From Candidatus Kryptoniota bacterium (GTDB lineage: Bacteria; Bacteroidota; Ignavibacteria; Kryptoniales; JAKASW01), in NCBI GenBank assembly GCA_024641705.1, contig JAHECO010000009.1, positions 1 through 64,000 of the forward strand: DNA of 64,000 nt, given 5' to 3'. A program made the translations under genes and the position numbers. Of the stretch, positions 7,993 through 17,500 are shown in pieces; positions within the stretch are counted from its first letter, which is position 1, and each line of letters starts with the position of its first letter. Under the pieces are notes generated by a model. The model saw only the letters and a program-made list of their open reading frames with translations, did no database searches and was not told where the DNA came from.

Positions 7993-10105
7993 GCCCGAAG
8001 ATACCCGGCACCAACCGGGTAAAGAAGTCAAACAGACTGATAAGGCGGGTAAAAACAACCACTCAAATGGAAAAGAGACGCTCACCGTTGAGTCGCCACA
8101 CGGCGTGCTGACGCACGAGCGGCTCGTCGATTCATATAGACTGATGTACCTCGCGCGGAAGCTCGACGAAAAGGAACTCGCTCTCCTGAAGCAGGGGAAG
8201 GCCTTTTTCCACATAGGAGGTTCGGGTCACGAAGCCATTCAAGTCGCGTGCGCGATGAATCTGAAAGCCGGTTACGACTGGGCATACCCTTATTACCGGG
8301 GACTCGGTTTCGCGATAGGAATCGGTTTTACGCCGGAAGAGATCATGCTGGCACAGCTTCATCGTGTCGAAGACGTCATGACGGGCGGGAGACAAATGCC
8401 AGGACACTACGGCAAGCCTGCGTTGAATGTACCGACACAATCGAGCCCGACGGGGACCCAATACCTTCAGGCGGTCGGAACCGCTATCGGTTGCGTCCGG
8501 GACGGAAAGGATCAGGTGGTCTATGTGTCCTCCGGAGAAGGGGCAACGAGCGAAGGCGAATTTACCGAGGCTCTGAACTGGGCTTCGAGAGAGAAACTCC
8601 CGGTAGTCTTCTGTATAGAGGACAACCATTATGCTATCAGCGTTCCCGAATGGCAGCAGACTGCGGGGGGATCGGTTTACGAAATTGTGCAGGGGTATAA
8701 GAACCTCGCGCGTTTCAAGGTCGACGGGACGGATTTCGTGGCAAGCTACGCCGTGGCGAAGGAAGCTGTTGAGCGTGCGCGCCGGGGCGAAGGGCCGAGT
8801 GTTATCGTCGCCGACGTGGTCAGACTCCTTTCGCATTCCTCTTCGGACGACGACAGGAAGTATCGGCCGAAAGACGAAATCGAAAAGGACCATGCGCGTG
8901 ACCCGCTGCGTGTTATGGAAAGTGTGCTCCTTAGTGAGAAGATCCTGACAAGTGCGGACATAGAATCGATTCAGAAAGAAGTGAAGAAGAATGTCGATGA
9001 TGCCGCTGACTGGGCAGAGAGCCGTCCGCTCCCTGATGTCTCCAGCGTCACGGAGAATGTGTACGCCCCCGCCGGGAAATATTCCGGGTTCGCGTTTGAA
9101 AAGAACGCTCCCGCGGGAAAGCCTATCGTCATGGTTGATTCGATCAACCACGCACTCCACGAAGAGATGCAGAACAATCCGAAGATGCTCATCTGGGGAG
9201 AGGACGTCGAGGACGGAAAGGGCGGAGTATTTACCGCCACTAAAGGTCTGTCTACAAAATTCGGCCGCGAAAGAGTGTTCAACTCTCAGCTTGCGGAGGC
9301 GAGTATAATAGGAACAGCCTTTGGGGCAGCGGTCCGCGGTTTCAAGCCTGTCGTTGAGATCCAGTTCGGCGATTATATATTCCCGGCTATGATGCAGCTT
9401 CGAAACGAAGTGGCCATGATGAGATACCGGTCAAATAGCAGCTGGTCGAGTGCCATAGTTGTCCGCGTTCCGGTTGGCGGCTACATCCACGGCGGCCATT
9501 ATCACAGCCAGAGCATCGAGAGTATTTTCGCACACTGCCCGGGACTATACATAGCCTATCCGTCAAATTCTGCGGACGCGAAAGGCCTTCTCAAGACCGC
9601 GATCCGAATGGACGATCCGGTCCTCTTCCTCGAACACAAGGGACTCTATCGTCAGAGTTATGCGATGGCACCTGAACCCGATGCGGACTATCTCGTCCCG
9701 TTCGGCAAGGCCTCGGTGCGTCGGGAAGGTAAAGACATTTCAGTCATAACTTACGGAGCTATGGTATACTTCGCGTTGAACGCGGCCAAGAAGATGGCGG
9801 AGCGTGGCGTCGAAGTGGAGATTGTGGACCTTAGGACGATAGTGCCGCTTGACAAGACGACGGTCCTGGAAAGTGTGAGAAAAACTAACAAGGTCCTCGT
9901 CCTCAGTGAGGATACACGCACGAGCGGTTTTGCGGCGGAGCTTTCCAGCATTATCGCGGAAGAGGCTTTCGAGCATCTTGATGCCCCGATCAGAAGGGTC
10001 ACGGCAAAAGACTCACCCGTTCCATACAGTCCCCCTCTCGAACAGGCGGTGCTTCCGAGCGAAGCGCAGCTCATCAAGATCCTTGAAGAACTTGCCGGGT
10101 ACTAG
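7979..10105 (+). CDS. Fused E1 alpha/beta of a branched-chain-type 2-oxoacid dehydrogenase
   Basis: A single 708-residue protein joins the two halves of a thiamine diphosphate E1. The alpha half (about residues 45-360) has the ThDP motif GEGATSEGEFTEALNWASRE (near 186) running to 'EDNHYAIS', and the phosphorylation-loop-like 'LLSHSSSDDDRKYR'. The beta half (about 380-708) starts 'MVDSINHALHEEM' and carries 'GEDVEDGKGGVFTATKGL' and 'VPVGGYIHGGHYHSQSIE', typical of branched-chain and related E1 beta chains. It decarboxylates branched-chain (or similar) 2-oxoacids and reductively acylates lipoyl-E2. It overlaps lipB and is followed 15 bases later by its E2. Exact substrate cannot be fixed from sequence alone. 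Confidence 0.9.
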   Translation: MPPLKPEDTRHQPGKEVKQTDKAGKNNHSNGKETLTVESPHGVLTHERLVDSYRLMYLARKLDEKELALLKQGKAFFHIGGSGHEAIQVACAMNLKAGYDWAYPYYRGLGFAIGIGFTPEEIMLAQLHRVEDVMTGGRQMPGHYGKPALNVPTQSSPTGTQYLQAVGTAIGCVRDGKDQVVYVSSGEGATSEGEFTEALNWASREKLPVVFCIEDNHYAISVPEWQQTAGGSVYEIVQGYKNLARFKVDGTDFVASYAVAKEAVERARRGEGPSVIVADVVRLLSHSSSDDDRKYRPKDEIEKDHARDPLRVMESVLLSEKILTSADIESIQKEVKKNVDDAADWAESRPLPDVSSVTENVYAPAGKYSGFAFEKNAPAGKPIVMVDSINHALHEEMQNNPKMLIWGEDVEDGKGGVFTATKGLSTKFGRERVFNSQLAEASIIGTAFGAAVRGFKPVVEIQFGDYIFPAMMQLRNEVAMMRYRSNSSWSSAIVVRVPVGGYIHGGHYHSQSIESIFAHCPGLYIAYPSNSADAKGLLKTAIRMDDPVLFLEHKGLYRQSYAMAPEPDADYLVPFGKASVRREGKDISVITYGAMVYFALNAAKKMAERGVEVEIVDLRTIVPLDKTTVLESVRKTNKVLVLSEDTRTSGFAAELSSIIAEEAFEHLDAPIRRVTAKDSPVPYSPPLEQAVLPSEAQLIKILEELAGY

Positions 10106-10120
10106 AAGGGAGGAGAGACG

Positions 10121-11404
10121 ATGCAGATAGAAGTCCTGATGCCTAAGATGGGAGAGAGCATAACGGAAGGCAAGATTGTAAAGTGGCACAAGAAACCCGG
10201 CGAGAAGATCGAACGGGACGAGGTGCTCCTCGAGATCAGTACCGACAAGGTCGACACGGAGATTCCATCTTCGGCTTCCGGAGTACTCTCCAAGATAGTA
10301 GTTCAGGAACAGGAGACCGTTTCAGTCGGATCCGTCATAGCATACATAGACACTTCCGGGGGCGCCGGTGCAGCTGTCATGGCTGCAGAATCTCCTGTCG
10401 AAAAGAGTGTTCCGGAGGAAGAATCCGTGGCGACCGCTGAGCCGGCGGTTTCAGGCTCCACCACGAACAAAGTGTCGCACGGCCACAACGGGGACAGGTT
10501 CTACTCGCCGCTTGTCAGAAGCATGGCCAGGGCGGAAGGTATTTCACCAGAAGAGTTGACCACTCTTGCCGGCAGCGGGACCGGCGGAAGAGTCACCAAA
10601 GAGGATATTAGAAAGTACCTGAGGAATAGGTCTCACCACGGGACCGGGCTTCCGAAACATCTGCAGAAACAACAGTTGGAAGTTTCGAAGACCTCCTACG
10701 ATTCCAGAAGGGAAAACGTTATCCCGATGGACAACATGCGGGAGCGGATCATAGAACACATGGTCAGCAGCCGCGACACATCCGTCCACGTCGCCGCCAT
10801 TACCGAAGTCGACATGACGAAGATTGCAGATTATATCGCTCGGCACGCGGACGAGTTTAAAAAGAACGAGGGTTTCAAACTCACGTTCATGCCCTTCATT
10901 GCCCACTCGTGTGTCAGGGCACTGAAGGATTTCCCGCTGGTCAACAGCAGCATCGACGGGAATAAGATTGTGCAGCACAACTATGTGAACCTGGGGATAG
11001 CAGTCGCCATCGAAACGACCGGATTGCTCGTACCAGTGGTCAAGGGAGCGGATGAGAAGAACATCACCGGACTCGCGAGAGCGATCCGCGACCTGGCCCT
11101 CCGGGCCCGCACGAAGAGGCTGACCGGGGACGATATCGTCGACTCGACGTTTTCAATTACGAACTACGGTGTTTTCGGAAACCTGATGGGCACGCCGATA
11201 ATCAATCAGCCGAACGTTGCGATCCTCGGTGTAGGCGCCGTGAAAAAGAGGCCGGTGGTCATACACGACGCGATAGCGATCAGGCAGATGGGATTCCTGA
11301 CGCTTTCCTTCGATCACAGGCTTGTCGACGGCGCTCTCGGAGGGCAATTCCTAGAAAAGATTGTTTACTATTTGGAACACTTCGACACAGAACAGATTTT
11401 TTGA
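10121..11404 (+). CDS. Dihydrolipoamide acyltransferase (E2) paired with the fused E1
   Basis: Multidomain E2 of 427 residues. A single lipoyl domain at the N-terminus has the lipoylated lysine in [11 protein letters not shown] (Lys43). A flexible linker leads to the E3/E1-binding domain '[18 protein letters not shown]...[13 protein letters not shown]' (about 125-165). The catalytic domain ends with the HxxxDG acyltransferase motif [13 protein letters not shown] Shine-Dalgarno (GGGAGGAGA) precedes the ATG. Placement directly after the fused E1 indicates these two form one complex with LpdA. Branched-chain acyl specificity is inferred from the E1 type. Confidence 0.92.
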   Translation: MQIEVLMPKMGESITEGKIVKWHKKPGEKIERDEVLLEISTDKVDTEIPSSASGVLSKIVVQEQETVSVGSVIAYIDTSGGAGAAVMAAESPVEKSVPEEESVATAEPAVSGSTTNKVSHGHNGDRFYSPLVRSMARAEGISPEELTTLAGSGTGGRVTKEDIRKYLRNRSHHGTGLPKHLQKQQLEVSKTSYDSRRENVIPMDNMRERIIEHMVSSRDTSVHVAAITEVDMTKIADYIARHADEFKKNEGFKLTFMPFIAHSCVRALKDFPLVNSSIDGNKIVQHNYVNLGIAVAIETTGLLVPVVKGADEKNITGLARAIRDLALRARTKRLTGDDIVDSTFSITNYGVFGNLMGTPIINQPNVAILGVGAVKKRPVVIHDAIAIRQMGFLTLSFDHRLVDGALGGQFLEKIVYYLEHFDTEQIF

Positions 11405-11406
11405 CC

Positions 11407-12291
11407 ATGATAGATATCAGCGACAAGGTAATCGACAAAGAGAAACCGCAGCCGCGAAGGCCGGAATGGATTCGCGCGAAACTCCCGTACGGCGAGAGCT
11501 ACACAAAGTTACTCGGACTAATGAGAGGAAAGCAGCTTCACACGGTCTGTGAAGAGGCTCGCTGTCCAAACCTGGGTGAATGCTGGGGAAGGGGCACAGC
11601 GACTTTCATGATCCTCGGCGATGTTTGTACGAGGAGCTGCGGATTCTGCGCGGTCAAGACAGGCCGGCCGACCGAGCTCGATATCGACGAGCCGAGAAGG
11701 GTCGCCGACGCCGTGGCCTCTATGAAGCTGAACCATGTCGTCATCACCTCGGTCAACCGTGACGAGCTCAAGGACGGCGGCGCATCTATCTTCGCTGAGA
11801 CTATCAGGCAGATAAGAATCCGCCAGCCGAAGTGCAGGATCGAAGTCCTGATCCCCGACTTCAGAGGCGACAGAATGGCCATGGATATCGTTGTGGACGC
11901 GGCGCCCGAAATCCTCAACCATAATCTCGAGACAGTTCCGAGGCTGTACAGCGTCGTGAGACCGCAGGCCAAATATGAGCGGTCACTTGAGGTTCTGAGA
12001 TATTTCAAAGAACGCGGTCTGGTGACGAAGACCGGCGTGATGGTAGGAATCGGTGAAAGACCCGAAGAGGTACTTGATGTTATGAAGGACATGAGAAAGT
12101 CCGATGTCGATATACTGACCGTCGGACAGTACCTTCAACCAACGAAGGAGCACCTCCCGATTGACCGGTACGTCACGCCTGACGAGTTTGCGATGTACAA
12201 GAGTAAGGGATTGGAAATGGGATTCAAATATGTTGAGTCCGGTCCACTGGTTCGAAGCTCGTACCATGCTGACGAACAGATCGTCATTTAA
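11407..12291 (+). CDS. lipA: Lipoyl synthase (radical SAM)
   Basis: LipA inserts two sulfurs into protein-bound octanoyl groups made by LipB. The auxiliary-cluster motif [12 protein letters not shown] is followed by the radical-SAM CxxxCxxC in [11 protein letters not shown], and the C-terminal serine ligand lies in 'RSSYHADEQ'. Length (294) fits the family. The ORF track starts at a TTG at 11401 overlapping the E2 stop; the ATG at 11407 is the more likely start, but both are possible. It sits between the two dehydrogenase sets whose E2 proteins it modifies. Confidence 0.96.
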   Translation: MIDISDKVIDKEKPQPRRPEWIRAKLPYGESYTKLLGLMRGKQLHTVCEEARCPNLGECWGRGTATFMILGDVCTRSCGFCAVKTGRPTELDIDEPRRVADAVASMKLNHVVITSVNRDELKDGGASIFAETIRQIRIRQPKCRIEVLIPDFRGDRMAMDIVVDAAPEILNHNLETVPRLYSVVRPQAKYERSLEVLRYFKERGLVTKTGVMVGIGERPEEVLDVMKDMRKSDVDILTVGQYLQPTKEHLPIDRYVTPDEFAMYKSKGLEMGFKYVESGPLVRSSYHADEQIVI

Positions 12292-12314
12292 TACACAAAC
12301 GGAGAACGAAATAG

Positions 12315-13334
12315 ATGAGCGACTACGCTGTTGAAGCGAATAAATCAGAAGGATCTCTGAAAGAAGAATACCTCAGCCTCGGCAGAGCAAAACTCGTCGA
12401 GATGTACCGCACCATGGTCTTGATACGGCGGTTCGAAGAGGCCGCTGCAAAGGCGTACAGTATGCAGAAGATCGGAGGATTCCTCCACTTATATATCGGC
12501 CAGGAAGCCGTGGCCGTCGGCTCGGTAGCCGCCATACGTGAGGACGACTACCTCATAACCGCGTACCGGGATCATGGTCACGCGATAGCGCGGGGAACCG
12601 ATCCGAAGATTCTCATGGCTGAGCTTTTCGGGAAGTATACCGGCTCCAGCAAGGGGAAGGGCGGCTCGATGCACTTCTTCGACGTGGTGAGGAACATGCT
12701 CGGCGGACATGCGATTGTCGGCGCCCAGATACCGCTCGGTACCGGAATAGCCTTCAAGTCGAAGTACCGTAAGGAGGACAGGATTTGCCTTACCTATATG
12801 GGCGATGCGGCGATGAACCAGGGTGCTTTTCACGAGGCTCTGAACCTTGCCGCTCTCTGGAAGCTTCCGGTGGTGTATATCGTTGAAAACAATTTGTACG
12901 GAATGGGGACCGCGGTAGACCGCGCGTCGGCTGTGACGGATCTGTACAAGAGAGGATGCTCGTACGGTATCGAAGGCATGGTGGCCGACGGGATGAACGT
13001 CTTTGCAGTGTACGATGCGGTTAAGGAAGCCGCGAAGAAAGCGCGGGAGCTTAGCCTTCCCACACTTCTCGAGATTCGTACCTATCGTTATCGCGGGCAT
13101 TCGATGTCGGATCCCGATTCCGTCTATCGTACCAAGCATGAGGTAGAAGAAGAGAAGAGGCGCGACCCGATAGAGCAAATGAAGAAGTTCCTTCTCAGCG
13201 GTAAGATCGCGACTCAGAAGGAAATCGACGCTGTCGATGAAGATGTGAAGAAACTCGCAGCGGAATGCGTGGAGTTCGCGGAAAATAGTCCTGAGCCTCC
13301 GCTGGAGTCCATGTACGATGATATCTATGTCTGA
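12315..13334 (+). CDS. pdhA: Pyruvate dehydrogenase E1 alpha
   Basis: The 339-residue alpha subunit of a heterotetrameric pyruvate dehydrogenase. Family features are 'RRFEEAAAKAYSMQKIGGF', 'GQEAVAVG', and the ThDP-binding block 'YMGDAAMNQGAFHEALNLAA' through 'ENNLYGMGT'. The phosphorylation-loop region RYRGHSMSDPDSVYRTKHE is typical of PDH alpha chains rather than branched-chain ones. ATG with GGAGAACG upstream. It is followed by pdhB and pdhC. With LpdA it converts pyruvate to acetyl-CoA. Confidence 0.95.
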   Translation: MSDYAVEANKSEGSLKEEYLSLGRAKLVEMYRTMVLIRRFEEAAAKAYSMQKIGGFLHLYIGQEAVAVGSVAAIREDDYLITAYRDHGHAIARGTDPKILMAELFGKYTGSSKGKGGSMHFFDVVRNMLGGHAIVGAQIPLGTGIAFKSKYRKEDRICLTYMGDAAMNQGAFHEALNLAALWKLPVVYIVENNLYGMGTAVDRASAVTDLYKRGCSYGIEGMVADGMNVFAVYDAVKEAAKKARELSLPTLLEIRTYRYRGHSMSDPDSVYRTKHEVEEEKRRDPIEQMKKFLLSGKIATQKEIDAVDEDVKKLAAECVEFAENSPEPPLESMYDDIYV

Positions 13335-13342
13335 AAAGTCAA

Positions 13343-13361
13343 ACCTGTCCTGATGACAGGT
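13343..13361. repeat. Short hairpin in the pdhA-pdhB gap
   Basis: The 113-base gap between pdhA and pdhB holds a 7-bp stem, ACCTGTC/GACAGGT, with a five-base loop. Next comes a run of direct GTCAAA-type repeats (AAGTCAAATGTCAAAAGTC) and then an AAAGCTGAAAGCT repeat. There is no T-run after the hairpin, so it is not a normal terminator. It may be an RNA-processing or expression-tuning element, or just repeat-derived spacer. Confidence 0.5.
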
Positions 13362-13447
13362 CAGGAAGTCAAATGTCAAAAGTCAAAAGGCAGCCGCTCG
13401 ACGGCTGATCGCCGAAAGCTGAAAGCTATTATCAGGAGTTTCAATTA

Positions 13448-14428
13448 ATGCCGGAAATTACATTTAGAGAAGCCATAAACCAGGCCCTGGCGGAGGAAAT
13501 GGAACGCGACGATTCTATCTTCATCGTCGGTGAAGAGGTCGCGAAATATCAGGGTGCTTATAAGGTGACACAGGGGCTGTTGCAGAGATTTGGTGAAGAT
13601 CGCGTGATCGACGCGCCGATTTCAGAGGGCGGCTTCACGGGCCTCGGCGTCGGCGCTGCCATGGTTGGCCTTCGTCCCATAGTCGAGGTAATGACTTTCA
13701 ATTTCTCGTTAGTGGCGATCGACCAGATCATCAACAACGCGGCGAAGATGCGCCACATGTCGGGTGGACAACTGAAAGTCCCGATGGTCATCCGCGGCCC
13801 GAACGGCCCGGCTCACCAGCTTGCTGCCACCCATTCGCAGGCGCTGGAGAGTATTTACGCGCACATCCCCGGCCTGAAGGTCGTGGTGCCCGGTACGCCG
13901 AAGGACGCGAAAGGGCTACTTAAATCCGCGATCAGAGACGATAACCCCGTAATCTTCATGGAAAGCGAAGTGATGTATGGTTTAAAGGGGGAAGTGCCCG
14001 AAGGTGAATACACGATCCCACTCGGCAGGACCGACGTGAAGCGGGAAGGGAAAGATGTCACGATCATCGCGTACGGGAAGACGGTGAATCTCGCCATGAA
14101 GGCGGCCGAATCTCTGGCGGCCGAGGGAATCGATGCCGAGATTGTCGACCCAATGACGGTCCGCCCGCTCGATGATGGCCCGATAATCAACAGCGTTAAG
14201 AAGACAAATCGGTGCGTTATAGTGTCGGAAGCGTGGCCGTTTGCCAGCGTCGCGAGCGAGATCGGATTCCGTGTCTCTTCAAAGGCCTTCGACTATCTCG
14301 ATGCTCCGGTCGAACTCGTTACGGCGGAGGATGTCCCGATGCCTTACAACAAGAATCTCGAGCACAACGCCTTGCCGACTCTCGAAAAACTCATGAATGC
14401 CGCTCGAAGAGCGCTCTATAAAAAGTGA
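13448..14428 (+). CDS. pdhB: Pyruvate dehydrogenase E1 beta
   Basis: The 326-residue beta subunit. Typical blocks are 'ITFREAINQALAEEMERD', 'GEEVAKYQGAYKVTQGLL', 'APISEGGFTGLGVGAAMVG' and 'GPNGPAHQLAATHSQALE', the last being characteristic of PDH beta chains. The C-terminal transketolase domain has 'DLD'-type replacement 'IVDPMTVRPLDDGPI'. CAGGAG Shine-Dalgarno upstream. It pairs with pdhA and, 10 bases later, pdhC. Confidence 0.95.
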   Translation: MPEITFREAINQALAEEMERDDSIFIVGEEVAKYQGAYKVTQGLLQRFGEDRVIDAPISEGGFTGLGVGAAMVGLRPIVEVMTFNFSLVAIDQIINNAAKMRHMSGGQLKVPMVIRGPNGPAHQLAATHSQALESIYAHIPGLKVVVPGTPKDAKGLLKSAIRDDNPVIFMESEVMYGLKGEVPEGEYTIPLGRTDVKREGKDVTIIAYGKTVNLAMKAAESLAAEGIDAEIVDPMTVRPLDDGPIINSVKKTNRCVIVSEAWPFASVASEIGFRVSSKAFDYLDAPVELVTAEDVPMPYNKNLEHNALPTLEKLMNAARRALYKK

Positions 14429-14438
14429 GGATTGACTG

Positions 14439-15680
14439 ATGGCGATTAAGATTCAAATGCCCAAACTTAGCGACACGATGGATACGGGCAGGATCATCAG
14501 GTGGCTGAAGAAGGAGGGCGATAAAGTATCGCCCGGCGACGTGCTTGCGGAAGTCGAGACCGACAAAGCCAACATGGACATGGAAGCTTACGACGAGGGG
14601 ACTCTCCTCAAGATCTTGGCGAAGGAAGGGGACCGCGTTCCGATAGGCGGTCTGATCGGAGTTCTCGGGAATGCAGGTGAGGACGTCTCTTCTTTGCTGA
14701 GCGAATCGGTCGGAGCGACCTCGAAGAAACCGGCAGCGGAGAGTCCAGCCTCCGGAACCGCAGCCGCGAAAGAGATGGTCGCTGCCGCGACGGCCGCGCC
14801 TCAGCCTTCGGGGCACACGGCTTCCAAGGGCAACGGGCGGCTCAAGGTGTCTCCTCTTGCCAGAACGCTGGCTAAGGACAGAGGCATAGACCTCGGAAGC
14901 GTAAAGGGTACCGGTACCTCCGGGAGGATTGTCAAACGCGATATAGAATCTTTTACACGCCCCGGCGCGAAAAAGTCGACGTTCGTAGTGTCTACCGGCG
15001 AATACCGGGATGAGCCGCTTACGATGATGCGCGAAGCGATCGCAAAGCGTCTTAGCCAGAGCAATGTGGATGCGCCGCATTTCTTCCTCACCGTTGAGGT
15101 AAACATGGCAAACGCTATAGCATTCCGCGAGTCCCTCAACAAATTTGACGAAGACAACAAGATCAGCTTCAACGACATCATCGTAAAAGCTTGCGCCGTG
15201 GCACTCAAGGAACATCCGCAAGTCAATGCCACATTCATGCGTGATAAGATCAGGATGTTCGGCGACGTCCACATCGGCGTTGCAGTAGCTATCGATGACG
15301 GTCTTATCACGCCGGTTGTGCGGGATGTCGACAAGAAGGGTTTGTCGGACATATCCATCGAGTCGAAGGATTTGGCCGCCCGCGCGCGTGCGAGGAAACT
15401 TAAACCGGAAGAATACGGCGGCAGTACCTTCACGGTCAGTAACCTCGGCATGTTCGGAGTTGACGAGTTCACCGCGATAATCAATCCTCCCGAGGCTGCA
15501 ATTCTTGCTGTCGGAAGCATTGTCGATAAACCCGTCGTAGAAGACGGGCAGATCGTGATCGGCAAGCGAATGAGGATGACTCTTTCATCTGATCACCGCG
15601 TGGTGGACGGCGCGATAGCGGCCAGCTTCATGCAGACTCTCAAGAAAGTACTGGAGAGTCCGGCGTCGCTGGCGCTGTGA
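14439..15680 (+). CDS. pdhC: Pyruvate dehydrogenase E2 (dihydrolipoamide acetyltransferase)
   Basis: A 413-residue E2 with one N-terminal lipoyl domain (lipoylated Lys43 in VETDKANMDMEAYDEG). An Ala/Pro-rich linker leads to the peripheral-subunit-binding domain 'VSPLARTLAKDRGIDLGSVKG', and the catalytic domain ends in SSDHRVVDGAIAASFM. The DKANMDMEA form is typical of pyruvate E2, contrasting with DKVDTEIPS of the other E2 in this window. Operon with pdhA and pdhB; shares lpdA, lipA and lipB. Confidence 0.95.
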   Translation: MAIKIQMPKLSDTMDTGRIIRWLKKEGDKVSPGDVLAEVETDKANMDMEAYDEGTLLKILAKEGDRVPIGGLIGVLGNAGEDVSSLLSESVGATSKKPAAESPASGTAAAKEMVAAATAAPQPSGHTASKGNGRLKVSPLARTLAKDRGIDLGSVKGTGTSGRIVKRDIESFTRPGAKKSTFVVSTGEYRDEPLTMMREAIAKRLSQSNVDAPHFFLTVEVNMANAIAFRESLNKFDEDNKISFNDIIVKACAVALKEHPQVNATFMRDKIRMFGDVHIGVAVAIDDGLITPVVRDVDKKGLSDISIESKDLAARARARKLKPEEYGGSTFTVSNLGMFGVDEFTAIINPPEAAILAVGSIVDKPVVEDGQIVIGKRMRMTLSSDHRVVDGAIAASFMQTLKKVLESPASLAL

Positions 15681-15858
15681 GAATGTTGGACACCGGAGAG
15701 TGAAGATATCCTCGCCGATCCGTCTGAACCCCGTACGATTGATTTATCTCCCGACTGACTTTGAATGCATATATCATTGATTCTCGCGAGGGCTAGCTGT
15801 AAGAGCGCAGCACGCGTTGAATAGATTTTTTCCATCGAACCACTGAGAGGGGTACATT

Positions 15859-16719
15859 ATGTTGACTTATGTCCAGGGAATAGTGCTTGGGATTTTGCAG
15901 GGGATATCTGAACTATTTCCAATTTCCAGCCTTGGACACAGCGTGATCCTGCCCCAGCTGCTCGGCTGGACGCTCGATCAGAAGAGCCCCTTCTTTCTCA
16001 TGTTTCTTGTGGCGACCCACACCGCTACTGCTTTGGTGCTTCTTCTGCTTTTCCGGAAGGACTGGGTGCGAATAATCAAGGGATTCTTCCGGTCGGTGAA
16101 GGGACGGGGACTGAGTGAGTCTGATGCAGATGCGAGGCTTGCGTGGCTCCTGATTTTAGGCACCATACCCGCAGGCCTTGTGGGCCTGCTCTTCAAGCAT
16201 TTTATCCGTGTCCAGCTCCTTTCGGGATATTCTGCGGCGGTCTTTCTCACGCTTAACGGCGTACTCCTCTTCGGCGCGGAGATTCTGGGACGGAAGGCGC
16301 CTTTGAGTAATGCGGTCGACAGTGATCAGCGGATCTCCCGAATGTCCTGGTGGCAGGGGTTCAAGGTTGGACTGATGCAGGTGCTGGCTCTTATGCCCGG
16401 GTTTTCCAGAACCGGTTCTACGATAGCAGGATCGCTCCTGGTCGGTCTTTCGCACGAGGATTCGGTCAGATTCTCGTTCCTCCTTTCGACACCGATCATC
16501 GCCGCAGCAGCGGCCCTGGAGCTGCCGCAGCTTGTTGCTTCCGGCAACTTCTCGGCGATGGGAGTGTCTCTCGCAGGCGGGCTCTGCGCGGCACTCTTTT
16601 CTTTTCTTTCGGTGAAGTTCCTGACCGCATACTTCAAGGCTGAAAACAGAAAGCTGACGCCTTTCGCGGTCTACTGCATAGTAGTGGGAGTCGGATCTCT
16701 CCTTTATTTCATTCGTTGA
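15859..16719 (+). CDS. uppP: Undecaprenyl-diphosphatase UppP (BacA family)
   Basis: Integral membrane phosphatase that recycles undecaprenyl diphosphate for cell-wall synthesis. The two catalytic signatures are present: GILQGISELFPISSLGH near the N-terminus and LMPGFSRTGSTIAGSLLVGL in the second half. Hydrophobic segments fill the 286 residues as expected. GAGAGGGG precedes the ATG. It stands alone between pdhC and the tRNA gene and has no obvious functional link to them. Confidence 0.95.
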   Translation: MLTYVQGIVLGILQGISELFPISSLGHSVILPQLLGWTLDQKSPFFLMFLVATHTATALVLLLLFRKDWVRIIKGFFRSVKGRGLSESDADARLAWLLILGTIPAGLVGLLFKHFIRVQLLSGYSAAVFLTLNGVLLFGAEILGRKAPLSNAVDSDQRISRMSWWQGFKVGLMQVLALMPGFSRTGSTIAGSLLVGLSHEDSVRFSFLLSTPIIAAAAALELPQLVASGNFSAMGVSLAGGLCAALFSFLSVKFLTAYFKAENRKLTPFAVYCIVVGVGSLLYFIR

Positions 16720-16780
16720 TCTGGCGTCGCGCAAGGGGATGGCCTGAGGGAGTGGTCGATTGCCGGATCGGGGGAAAGAA

Positions 16781-16809
16781 TTGAAGATTTACGACCGCGA
16801 GCTTATATT
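16781..16809 (+). promoter_or_regulatory. Sigma70-type promoter of the tRNA gene
   Basis: TTGAAG at 16781-16786 and TATATT at 16804-16809 are separated by exactly 17 bases. Transcription would start about 16816, nine bases before the mature tRNA 5' end. Confidence 0.65.
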
Positions 16810-16824
16810 ACAGCGTAGCAATCA

Positions 16825-16898
16825 GGGCCCTTAGCTCAGTTGGTTAGAGCAGCTGACTCATAATCAGCGGGTCGGGGGTTCAAGTCCCTCAGGGCCCA
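16825..16898 (+). tRNA. tRNA-Ile2 (CAU anticodon, lysidine-modified)
   Basis: The sequence folds into a full cloverleaf: acceptor GGGCCCT/AGGGCCC, D-arm AGCTCAGTTGGTTAGAGC, anticodon arm GCTGA-CTCATAA-TCAGC and T-arm GGGGGTTCAAGTCCCTC, with discriminator A at 16898. The anticodon is CAU. The GGGCCC acceptor stem with A73 resembles the isoleucine-2 tRNA that TilS converts to lysidine-AU, rather than elongator tRNA-Met, but the two are hard to separate by eye. The CCA tail is not encoded. Confidence 0.85.
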
Positions 16899-17500
16899 CA
16901 AGGAATTTCCGCAAATCAAGTCGACCAGTGGGATTTTTTGTTCCTCCATCTCTCGGGGTCACAACATATAGAATTCCATTCCGATTCATATTCCGACACG
17001 ATTCGATGTTTTGGTGCTTTCACTACAGGTAGACGTGGGAAGTCGAGCGAGGAGAATCAGGCTGGGTACCAGCATGAAGTACTCGGGCTGCGATTAGATC
17101 AGTATACCTTTCGAGGGATTAACGTGTACCATGCTCAAGACTTGGGTTGATTTCAAATGCTCTATTGGTGCAAATGGCTTGCTATTGACTGGTCCTGCTC
17201 GGCAGCTTGCGACGCACCAGTTCCGAATAGGTTTGCCAATGCCTGTGCGGATCACTAACTTTTCGATAGTCACAATTTGGGCAGGTTGCCAGGAAGTATG
17301 AACATACTGGTCATTGTCACCGGCATCTTTTCTTTGTGCGGCGCGCTTTGAAAGATGGAGAGCGCTTCATGACCGAGCCGACAGTCTATCAGCGGCTTAA
17401 GATTTTCACATTTGCCGGGAATGCTGTGAAGCTTCAGTTTGTTCTGATGAAGAACTGACACTGTCCGGAACATGAAGTCACTGAAAGAAAAGGAGCCGAG
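16899..17500. other. Gene-free region between tRNA and rhaA
   Basis: About 600 bases with only short, unconvincing frames (for example 16938-17150 plus and 17270-17473 minus, neither with family resemblance). No integrase or repeat of the tRNA 3' end was seen. It marks the switch from housekeeping genes to the catabolic island. The 3' edge contains AAAGGAG, the ribosome site for rhaA. A promoter for rhaA should lie here, but I could not pick a convincing one. Confidence 0.5.

Noticed and set aside
16938-17150. 70-residue ORF after the tRNA
   Set aside because: No ribosome site, no recognisable motif, and random-looking composition.
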